The notes under the pieces are model-generated. The model ran no database searches. It saw only the letters and a list, made by a program, of their open reading frames with translations, and was not told the origin of the DNA. From Spisula solida (lineage: Eukaryota > Mollusca > Bivalvia > Venerida > Mactridae), in contig OX365944.1 in the NCBI GenBank assembly GCA_947247005.1, positions 59,316,096-59,380,095 of the forward strand: DNA of 64,000 bases. Direction: 5' to 3'. The position numbers were made by a program, and so were the translations under genes. Below, one piece after another: positions 12,001-24,000 of this stretch; within the stretch, counting starts at the first letter, position 1, and each line of letters starts with the position of its first letter.

Positions 12001-15000
12001 CGTGATTACCGTCCGTCAGGGCAAAGCGCTCTCGAGTTATTGAACAGAAACCATTTGGCCTACCGACTGATGGACTTACTGACCTACCGATCGACCAACA
12101 TGTGCAAAGCAATCCACAGAGGTTAACTTTATAGTAATTCTTACTTAAGGAAAGTTTGAAAGTGTTGTTATAAAGAGGTTGTTGCTCCACAGAGGTTAAC
12201 TTTATAGTAATTTTTACTTAAGGAAAGTTTGGAAGTGTTGTTTTAAAGAGGTTGTTGCTCCACAAAGGGCCACTTTGGTTAGGTTGTACTAAATATAACA
12301 TACCCGTGCATTTCGGGATTGGAATGTCGTATCCTGTTTCTGTGCATGTCAAGGTATCCTGGGAAGCAGACGACAACTGGTAACCATAGTGACAGGTCAC
12401 GGTGACAATTTCATTCCATTTTGTTGGTCCTACTTTAGAAACATTGGCATGTAACACTCTAACCTCAGGACATGTTATTTCTGGAATAAACAATAAGACC
12501 ACAAAAAGTGAAAACAAAATATGCTGTGTCATAGTTGCATTAGAAAGAAGTGTAAAAACAATACTGCACAGGAAAAGAGTGTTCCCTCGACGAAGTAAGA
12601 TAACCTTACTGTATGTCAGTTCTCAATCTTTAACCTAACACTCTAAATGTCAGAATATTTTCTATAAAATGTCTGAAAGTTTCTATGAAATGTCAGAATA
12701 TTTTCTATAAAATGTCTGAAAGTTTCTATGAAATGTCAGAATATTTTCTATAAAATGTCTCAAAGTTTCTATGAAATGTCAGAATATTTTCTATAAAATG
12801 TCTCAAAGTTTCTATGAAATGTCAGAATATTTTCTATAAAATGTCTCAAAGTTTTTTATGAAATGTCAGAATATTTATATTTTAATAATAATATACACAT
12901 TAATAACGAGTCTGACTTGCATAAGTACCTCACAGTAAAAGACCATAACATATCAGAATGGGCCACTAACATGTTTCTGACAGTTTCTCACTACCATTCT
13001 ATGTGTGTGTAATTATTTAGGCCTTTCGGTCAAGGATAACCCATGAAAGTGCAAGCACTTATTTCCAATGGGGTCCTGTTTTTTGCTGAAGGGACAGCGA
13101 GTAGAAGAAAGAGTTGCGATACAAGGAATCTGGGTGCGTTACCCTAGCTCGTTCCGAATAGACTCCCTGGTTCTTTAACGTGCCCGATGTATAGCACCGA
13201 TACACGCGAGACTACCTCTGGGTTTCCAACCAGTTCATCTCTAGTTGGGTGGGAAACACTAAAAAGCGTTTCAGAAATGACCAAGTGTCCCGGCCGAGAT
13301 TCGAACCAGGGACCTCTCGATCAGTAGTCAAGTGCGTTATCCACTGGACCACCATGCCATCTATGAATGTTGAGTGTGGTTAAAATGTTTGAAAGCTACA
13401 AATACTTGATTTTGAATGAATATTTTAAGAAGGCTAGTTTTACAGAGTGTGTACTGACCATCTTCTGGTATACATTCAGGTAGAACATGTGACCAGGAAC
13501 CATCAGGTAAACATTCAGCATACATATAACCAACTAGTGTATAACCTTCCTCACAGCGAAACTCAACACGTTTATGTATATAGTTGTTGTTAGGAGTTAA
13601 TGTACGTCCATGTCGGAGTGGTGGCACTTTGTGACAGTTTAAAGCTGAAAAAAGGCAAAATAAACATGACACATATTGAAGTGATTTCAATCTGATCATT
13701 CTAATGAATAAATATACTCCCACCTTTTTGAAAGGGGGTCATAACTTTAAAATATTCAAACCGAACAAAACAAAAGAATATTGCCAGGGTAACAATAAGG
13801 CGATAACTTAAATCCAGTTAAGGAATGCACCATTTAATCACAACATCATATACACTGGTTGATGTTTCAATATTTCATCTTTGCTTGGATAGGAACAGCT
13901 TCTGAAAGACAGGGATATTCACACATTGTATGTTTGTTATAACATCATGAGCTGATGTCCATAATTAGATGCAAAATTAACTATGTGGGAAGTTTGGTGA
14001 CTCTATGATCCATTAGTAATGGAACAGAATATTCCACAACACTTTTATAGGTTTCCATCAATTATGGAATTTGAACCTGTACTGTACAGTAATATCACCA
14101 AGCAAAGCAAAATACAAAAGCATTAGATCTGTATTGGCTATCACATCTACGTACTACTGAGAGGGAAACAGCACTGTATGTTTCCCACAAGGGACTAGTC
14201 ACGCATGACATCCATATCATTTAACACCTTGGAATGTTCATACCCGACAGCTAATACAGTATACATGTACATAACCAATCATACATTAGGGTAATGTTGT
14301 TTGTTTGTATTCTACTGAGACAGACATAAGTCTGTGATCATTAGTTTTTTCACAGCCAGATAGGCCAATGACCTCTGAATTCTCAGGTAGAGACAGTTGT
14401 GTGATACAAGGAATCCAGGAGCAATACCCTAGCTCTTTCTTAATATACTTATTGTATGTTCAACTTGCTAGGTGTACAGCTTTACTAATACAATACATAC
14501 CTTTACAGGAAGGGAACTCACTCCATCCATTCTCAAGACAGGTAACTTTGCTATTACCATTCATATAATACCCTGGTAAACATTGGTAAAATGCGACACC
14601 ATCATAGTATCTACTGGACATGTTTAACAGCTCACCATTTGCAACAAGTTTTGGTGGACCACAATATATCACTGTAAACAGAAACAATATTATAATATTA
14701 CACTGAAAACGTTAAATGTTCGTAGCAACACCCTTCAGGAGATATTTATTGTGGCTGTTAGTGAGAAGTGCTTGCTGTTAAGAGGTCAAATGATAGTTAA
14801 TTTCAACAGCCGGAAACACTGACGCTGTTGCTGTCGATGGGTTGTTGTTTTAGAAAGGATCTCTTTGAGAGGGTTCATTTCATATCCATCTCAATAAGGT
14901 AGCTATAAATCGGATTTGATAAACAAGTCCAACATGCTTAAGTATTACTACTTCCTTCGGTACAATGCTTACCTGCTAAGTTAGAGACCATGGGTTCTGA

Positions 15001-18000
15001 ACCCAGGAAAGGATAATGATATTATACAATACATACCATATCAACACTTTGGCAGAAAGTAAGGTGTAAATGATTTATGTCTATCACAAAGCTTTCACTC
15101 TGGAGAATAGGTAAAACTCCACCTACATTTACAAGTGGGTGTGTCTAATTACACCAGGGAATAGGTAAAACTCCACCTACATTTACAAGTGGGCGTGTCT
15201 AATTACACCAGGGAATAGGTAAAACTCCACCTACATTTACAAGTGGGCGTGTCTAATTACACCAGGGAATAGGTAAAACTCCACCTACATTTACAAGTGG
15301 GCGTGTCTTATCACACCAGGGAAAAGGTAAAACTCCACCTACATTTACAAGTGGGTGTGTCTAATTACACCAGGGAATAGGTAAAACTCCACCTACATTT
15401 ACAAGTGGGCGTGTCTTATTACACCAGGGAAAAGGTAAAACTCCACTTACATTTACAAGTGGGTGTGTCTTATTACACCAGGGAAAAGGTAAAACTCCAC
15501 CTACATTTACAAGTGGGCGTGTCTTATTACACCAGGGAAAAGGTAAAACTCCACTTACATTTACAAGTGGGTGTGTCTTATTACACCAGGGAAAAGGTAA
15601 AACTCCACCTACATTTACAAGTGGGTGTGTCTTATTACACCAGGGAAAAGGTAAAACTCCACCTACATTTACAAGTGGGCGTGTCTGACGACCATTTCCC
15701 ACCAATATCACAGTAACGTTGCTGGGTACCATGTAATTGGTACCTCATATCACAGTTATAGCTAACAGATGAATTATATGATGCATGGTGAGATGATACA
15801 CTGAGATTATCTGGTAATACACCGTTGTCATGGCAATCTGAAAGTACAAAGTGCACAATTAATTACTTTAGCAATTAACAAATAAGTACCACCAGCAAGT
15901 ATAAATACTATAACTGCTTGTGAAACAAGTGTACCCCCTAGCAGCCAAATTGTCTTTTTGTCAAGTTGTTGGGACCTTTACATTTGACCTTGAAATCAAT
16001 AAGAATCCTTGACTGATGATGTTCAATCTCCTATAAAGTTCAAAGATAAGTATTACAGTAATTTGATCGCATTTTGATTCAATATGGCAGAAAACTACAT
16101 GAACTGGAATACTTTTGTCAAAACATTACATTTGTATGCAAATTTCAAAAATCATCTATCATTACATTTGCTGTTTTGTTAAGAGCATGGTAGTATATTT
16201 TACTGTTTTTACCATTAAGCACATATACTTACCAAATGAGAATGAAGCTGCCCATCCTTTCTTTGACAAACTGCTGTCTGATACAAACAGAATGTGGAAC
16301 TGACCAGTAGCAGACGACACTGACCAAGGTTCAAGCTGACCACTAGCATTCTTCAATAGTGTACTTGGTCTCTGTGCTCTGTCGAACACCTGGAAGCAAA
16401 TTGTTAGTCCAAACCAAATTAAAACAATTACAACATAACAATCAAGCAGAAAATAAAATGCAAGCGTTTTTGTCAGAAGAATTAATGTACATGTACTTAA
16501 AATTTGCAGAATGTCTTTATCAGATCACTTTCCTTGAATCCAGGTTAGTATAACGAGTATGTATATTCTTATACTACACTAGTGAAGTATAATGATCATA
16601 TGACGTCACATAGTATCGTAAATGACGTCATCGATCCCAAAATTATGTTTTTCAACAGAAAGGTGACTGTCCATTGGCATGTTATTAGTGTTACATGACA
16701 AAAAGAACCTGCCACACGTTGTCAATTAATACAAACTTATATTAAACTCGTTTAGGAAATATTATTAAGCGAGCGAGAACTCGTTTAATATAAGTTTATA
16801 ACAACTGACAACTTGTGATAGATCCTCTATATAATAAACAGTAAATTACATCAACAATCACAGTCAAACAGTGTACTAACATGCGTTCAAATGTCTGACA
16901 AAGGGTGTACTACAAAAGCGAACCACTAGAATTTTGTTAAACAGTGAAAACAATTAAGCAATAAAGAGAAACAGAAGATACTAACTTGAACAAAGTCATA
17001 CACTAGCTCAGTGTCAAAATGATGAAATACAAGAGTAATGTTCCTGAGTTGTGGTTGAAGCCAGGAAACAGAACAGTTGAGATTCTGTGGATACTGGTTC
17101 CCATAGTGATAACCTGGAGAACTTATCCGTCCAAACCCACTATCTAGTGTAACACCACAACCTGAAATCAACACATATACATGTGACATGAAACATGTTT
17201 CTGACATTTGCTGAGCTTATTACATAGAAATCATTCCTGTAGCAAGCATTTCATTTACAGGGCTTTTTTTGCTCATATAGTAGGGGCCGTTTTAAGAATG
17301 ATGTCTTCATCAAAAAACATCTTTAAAATCATCCAGTGTTCCCAAAAAATGAAGTTTTAAACGTCTACAGAATCAGTTCCCCCCTGTTATCATCCCACCT
17401 TATAGTCTATGGACTAATCCCCACAGTTGGCAAAACCCAGAATTTATCAGAGACTTTTGAGATAGAGACACGAGAAACAGGCTAAAATAGTAGAAACAAG
17501 AAACAGGAAATAATGGCATCATTTTGCTCCTCCTTCGAAGAGCATAATAATAATAAAAGAAGAAACTAGACTTACCTTTATGATATGTAATACTGAATCC
17601 TCTACCTGTTCCACTGAGATCTGTATTGAGCTCTATATATACATACTCTTCACTAGAGAAGAATATTTCACTTTTTTCTCCTTCAATTTTGAAGAGTTTA
17701 TCACTATTATCATCTCCATTATAAAGAGTTATTTTATTTGAGTTTATTGTTTGCCCATCATGTATAGATAGGGAATCACCTTCACCTAGGTCGATATCTG
17801 TCACCTAAAATATTCATTCAGTCATTACAGTTAATAAATTCCAGTATCACAAAATAAATCAACCAATAATTCTTACAAAGGTACCAAGTTTTAATTCCTG
17901 CTGGTTGCAAACTGCATAATATCTAAACATGACATGAGCATGACAAAAACATCAAAGTAACTTGACTTCCTAAAGACAAATAGCATCCGTACATAACTCA

Positions 18001-21000
18001 ATGACTTGCCTCATATTTATGGCAATGTTAGATAACATGGCTTGCAACAGCAGTTGATTTTGCAAGCAAATCTTCATAATAACTCTCATACACTCAAACC
18101 TGTGTGTAAACATCACCCCTGGGAACAGCAAAGTGATCTTTGTTACTGATAGCAGATAAAGATGACCGTCGTTGCTGACAGTTTCTGCAGATATATTCCG
18201 TATTAGCAGTCCTTGTTCGCAGGTGATCAACATGGCAATCATGCAACTAACCTAACCAATTTGTAGAGTGTATAAAATACTATTACACTAGAGAAATTGT
18301 GTACCTTTAATGTGATGATGCCATTGTCTGATTTTATGGTCCATGAACAATGTAAGTTACCAGCATATGATTGTGGATAACCAGGGGAGGTAACTACTGC
18401 AGCCTTATCTTCAGCTGTAACTTCAGTCATACAAGAGTTATCCACTGAAAAAACAACACCGTTTAAACAGGTTGAATAAGGAGTCAGAAGTTTATAACAT
18501 TCTCTGATAAATACTGTAATGTGTATAAAATGATACTAAATATATGTATACTATACTGTCTGTTCACAACCATGACTTACCACACCTCTTTTAAACAATT
18601 TGTAGATTTTTTGTGCTTGACATATATATCGAACGTCAAGTATCAATCAATTAAATAGATTACATAATTACCATGTTTATAAATACCATCCAATCTCAAC
18701 AGATCAACATCCGTTGCAAAACACAAATGTTAGCTGTTATTGAGTCGTTCAGGTTGTTGCTATTTTCTATTTCATAGTGCAAGAATATTGAACTTTTTTT
18801 TCGGTTGAAGTTTTAATACAATCGACTGTTGACCTAACCAAGGGTCTACTGCCTAAGCAAAGCGCTACCAAGTGCCTTTATTCTGTAATCTCCCATTAAA
18901 TTAAATATAGAAGGTGTGGAAAGCGCTACGTAGCGCTCGCCATGTTAACAGTCTCTAGTTTTCCAGCAATTAACAACCAGGATTCAACTGCACTTACAAA
19001 AGGTCGTTGCTCTAGGAAGGTTGATACGAAAGCTAGGAATGTTACTTATATTCACAACATGAAAACTGATACTAATAATGTAAAAAGGGTGTAACTGTGT
19101 TGCTCCAGTAAGCTGCATCGGAGAGCACGTGTTGTATCAGCATCAATAGCTTTATGCACTAAGAAATATTTACATATTATTAAAGAGATAGATATGCATT
19201 AACCAACAAGACCCAAGAAATGTACATAGGTCAGGCAGGTCAAGATGAACAGTTTTAAATTTACAACAGTTTCATATTTTTCACAAATTTATATGTTTTA
19301 ATCATAATGTATATATAAAAGCATACAGGTATTAATTCAGTTTCGGAGAAAACGAAATTTCAAGTAGCATACAACACAGCACATAATATCACAACAGTTC
19401 ATCAATTTGTTAAACCTGCTGAATGCATGGTGCATGTTATATCATTGATTTAAATATCCAGCTGAGTGAACCCATACATTTCTATACAAATACAGACTTA
19501 TCAACAATCATCATCACGTAGAGAATACAAAACATGACTTATCAGAGAGACCATGTTTGTATACACCGTTATTCATATGCAAATGTGCCCACCAGCAAGC
19601 AATTGTTGGGCACTTTGCATATGAATAGGTGATCTTCCCTATATGGGGGAACTGTTTTTTCAGGGCACTAACGGAAATTATAAACTTACGTCCAAATTTA
19701 AATACTTTATCATTCTGTAAGAACTACAAATTGTGGTGAATGGATCTGCAATATTAGCAATGATTCAGTAATGCAACCATACCAGTCCTTAATGTGTACT
19801 TGTAAAAGATTCACTACAACTATAAGGGTAGGCATACGCCTTTTTTCACTACCCCCTTAAAACTGCCCTTGCATCAATCAACCATTTCTGAAGGGAAGGT
19901 CGTATTGACCTGGTAAAAATTAATAAGGGTATAATATAATTCATGTTATGGCCACTTATGTCATGGCCACTTACTACAGGAAAATGTAATGTTTTGGAGA
20001 GATGGCAGACAAAAACGAGAAATTTACAATAAAAGGGCCACAACTCAGGGAAAACTCATCCAACTACATGTATAATGTCAAAGTTTTCTGCACATCTTCT
20101 TAAATATAATGTTGATATTATAATTTTATTTCTTACCATCAAATTATCACAACAAGCGAGTAATTAATTAGTGAATATATTCATAGGACCATAAAACACA
20201 TTTTCATGTCATACATATAATTAATATGTGCATAACAACGACACACATGATAATACCTTATTGTATTAAAACTCATTAAATTTCAGCTAGATTTACATTC
20301 TATTTTCAATGTCCTTGGCTATCAAATTTACGATAATGGCACAATAATTGCAAGTATTAACTTACACACGATAAGATCAGATCACATCTGCCATGAAATA
20401 TAAATGCATAGATCTATAGATACTGCATTTGACAAGTTGTGACAAACTTGAACACAACTGTAAATTTTTTATTTTTAAATTTTTTTTTATTTATTATGGC
20501 AGAAATACTCATTGTGATATTTGAAAAACAAATTACTTCTAAACCAAGTCAAAAAGACTGAGATAATCTACACTTTCTTAAACACCACTCACAATTATTG
20601 TACAAAATATCATCTTGGACCGTATGGTATAATTTTGGACATGTTGTCAGACCAGTATCGTATGCCTCATTGTATAATCATTGTGTGCTACATAAAAAGT
20701 CTAATTAGAGACTCATAATTGTAACCAAGGGTTATACTTCACACATGCACAAAAGTCAACATTGTGCAATTGTCATGGGTTAGGGATGACATGGTCTGGG
20801 AAAAAAGTCTAAGAAAGACTAGTCAGGAAACACAGGTCAGGGAACACAAGAACACTGGTCTAGGAACAGTCCAATGAAGACATGTCAGAGAAAACATACT
20901 ATGGATAACATGTCAAGGAGAACATTTTAGAGAAGACAGGCAAAGGCAGACAGGCCAAGGAACACAGGTCAAGGACAATGTGTCAAGGAACACAGGTCAA

Positions 21001-24000
21001 TGGCAATGGGTCAAGGAACACAGGTCAAGGACAATGGGTCAAGAAACACAGGTCAAGGACAATGGGCCAGGGAACATAGGTCAATGCTAATGGTCAAGAA
21101 ACACAGGTCAAAGACAATGGGTCAAGAAACACAGGTCAAGGAACATCATAGGTCAAGCATGATGGTCAAGAAACACAGGTCAAGGACAATGGGTCGAGAA
21201 ACACAGGTCAAGGACAATTGGTCAAGGAACATAGGGCAGGTCAAAGATAATTGGTCAAGAAACACAGGTCCAGGAAAGTGGGTCAAAGCCATGGAATAAA
21301 GCCAAGGAAGACAGACCAGGAGACTCCAATCAGAGAAACAAGACAATTTCAGGGTTCAGGAAAGCAGCCATTTACCCATTGAAAGCATCCCAGAGAAGGT
21401 AGGCCAATTAAAACAGCCCACGGAAGACAGCCCGAAACACCAACTGAACATTATACTGATTGATGGATGATGAAAGAAGCTATTACCATTACTTTACACT
21501 TATCAACTTTCATGACCAGATTCCATCCTGACTATGTTGTTGTCAGGGAGGGACAATTTAACTTCACCTTGATAAAACAATCCACTCTTAAATTAAACCA
21601 TCATACACCTATCAAGCTTTATAGTTTTAATTTCAAAGACAAGCCAGATTACCTCATTAATAAAAGTGGTAACATTACGTATGGGTGTGTGAAGACAGTT
21701 GTCAACATACATGTCATGTAATTGTCAACTTCTTACTTAATTAAATCATAACAAAAACTCCACCATATAACATCATCAGATACTGGCTGATTTTCATACA
21801 GTTTTAATCTGTTAAGAGAAAGGCAAATGATAAGTGGTAATACGCACTCGTGATTTAATTTTCCGCATCCGAACGAGTGCCCATGTTTTATTCACAGACA
21901 AAATACAAGAACAGAGTTTTTATTTCGATTCTAAATACGATAATATCCAGCACTATTTAACTGCGCACATTCCATTTTCACCCATTTGACATAATTCCAC
22001 GCTGAAATTGAGTGGCTAATTAGCTGGTACAATTACCTCCCTCGTTAATGAAAACGGCCTTCGTAATTTTCTGAAGGAAATAACACATTTTAAACATTGA
22101 AACAATTTTAATAACACGAGTATAGGGTAGCTTTTTAATGAAATGAAAAATACAAATGAATTGATTATCAGAAGTCTTTATGAAACTTAATTTCGAAATT
22201 ATATTGGAGTTTCTAAAAATAGATGCGTCATAGCTGTAACACTGGTTATCCGTGCATCTTGCCTTGTCATCGCGTTTCGTTGAAGATTTACTATAAAGTT
22301 TACGTTCATTCATTCATAAATATGTCATGTGATACGGGGCGTAAATAGTAACAGCCAATTTGATACCATGTTTTATGGGGGTAATAATACATGGCCAGGT
22401 CGGCTCTATATTTGATGGATTAATCCGCAGATCGTGTAAGAATACCCATTAGAATAGCAAAAGTGACCTATATTGACAGATGGCCTCTCTAAACAAGACT
22501 TGTTATAAATCATTGGAAAAAATCTGATTGGAGATCATTTTCAGTATTTGTTTGCAAGTGGTCTTTGTTTGCAAGTACAGATGGTCTTTGTTTGCATGTA
22601 GTCTTTGTTTGCATGTGGTCTTTGTTTGCATGTGGTCTTTGTTTGCAGATGGTCTTTGTTTGCAGATGGTTGTTGATTGATAGTGGTCATTGTTAGATAA
22701 TGGTATTTGTTTGGAGGTGGTCTTTAACACAGGTTTAACTGTTAAAGGGACTGCCTCACATATTGGTGTATTGCAAAAATAAAATAAAATTGTCAACTAT
22801 TCGCATAATTTTGGTGTAGTTGGCTGCATATCCCATAAACAACCACACTGACATCTAAAAGAACTTGAGAAACTTCGGAATTTGGTAGTTATTTAGTATT
22901 TTTACATAAAAAATTCTATAGGGTATTAATACCCTATAGAATTAACACTACTATATTACTTAAATTGCCTGAAAATTGTTCGCATTTGATGAAAACGAAT
23001 CGAAAATCAAACCAAATACCTCACTGATGTTTACGCTGTAGTTTGTTGATGTTACAGTTCGATCACGAGTGAATTACATAAATCACAAAGCATGTTGGAA
23101 GGAAACTTAACAATTTTGCAATTCTTAATGACTTGTTCATTACGTCATATCTCGAATTGTTCAATTACATCATTTTACTAATTGAAAGTAGGTCATCCGA
23201 CTATACGGGCCTTTTAACGTTTTAATACTGTTATTTAACTTTTGAGACTAAAGGCTGCTAAAACTATGTAGTTCAGCTGCAGTTTTACTGTTGTAACTAG
23301 GTCATTCAGCGTAAGCGCTCCGCCTTTTGTTTGCTGAATCTTTTCTATTCAGCTTTTAAACAGTGGGACAGGGGATGTTTAATTTTCTTGGTCGGTAGTG
23401 TGTTGGGCCCTTCTTCGTTTTAAGTTTTCTGACAGCTAAAACTAGGCATTATAGTCCTTTTGCTGTGGAAACTGGGTCATTCAGCTAGTTATAATTTATT
23501 ATACTTTTCGACAGCTTGGACTTGGGCGGATCTGGGCTGGTTTAGTTGGGCATTGTGTCTTTATGTGTTTTATGTTTCCTGTGCTCGGTTGGTTCAGTTG
23601 GGCACTGTGTTTTGTGTGTTTTTAATGTTTTCTGTGCTCGGCTGGTTAAGTTGAGTGCTGCCTTCCCTGTCTGACTTAATATAATCTTTTAATGCTTTTT
23701 TTCAAGAAAAAAATACTCAGAGGGTGATATAGAGTGGTTAAAATTGCGTATTTGCACCAAATCTTTCATAAAGCAACCGTCAGTGGCTTTCTATTACATC
23801 AATACCACAGGTAACTGTATCATTAATAAACAGTACCTAAAAAAAAAATTAAAAATCTAAAAAGAATTGGCTTTAGATATCTTCATAAAGTAATTATATT
23901 CGTAAAAAACATGACTATAACTACTTTCATGCGAAATCCCATCGAAATTGGTCAAGTAGTTAAACAGTTATGCCATAAATACGTATCACGGTGTCCACCC

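Larger units (their letters stand above)
8584..12017. mobile_element. 3.4-kb DNA-transposon-like element with ~545-bp terminal inverted repeats
   Basis: The left arm (8584 to about 9132) and right arm (about 11470 to 12017) are inverted copies with a high visible match: GGTAATCA(G/C)GTGACTTCGTC, then CTAGTATTTTAAACGAATAA, and so on to a region with CCCATATTTATGGTTAAC. It is flanked by AGGGCA on both sides (8578-8583, 12018-12023), and the two flanks together rebuild a continuous copy of the dispersed repeat it interrupted. Each arm carries ATGGCGGAT(A/T)(G/T)TCAGCCTCG followed by a GTAAGT donor, facing inward. The middle holds a tRNA-type SINE, a plus-strand exon-like open frame and a minus-strand zinc-finger exon. 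Long TIRs resemble Mutator-like elements, but I saw no transposase catalytic motif, and a 6-bp duplication would be short for that group. Confidence 0.85.

Noticed and set aside
12481..12532. MTQHILFSLFVVLLFIPE as a signal peptide before sushi 4
   Set aside because: It is the translated polypyrimidine tract and acceptor of the upstream intron. The exon starts at 12480 and its phase joins it to sushi 3.
13286..13362. A tRNA gene (A box and GGTTCGAATC B box on the minus strand)
   Set aside because: The tRNA-like head is fused to a SINE body that recurs at four other places; the fold is not a complete cloverleaf.
15361..15732. Periodic frames on both strands over the 54-bp array
   Set aside because: Out of phase with the sushi 1 exon; produced by the minisatellite.
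21000..21346. Frames across the AGGTCAAGGA array
   Set aside because: Low-complexity translation of a 28-bp repeat with no domain or splice support.
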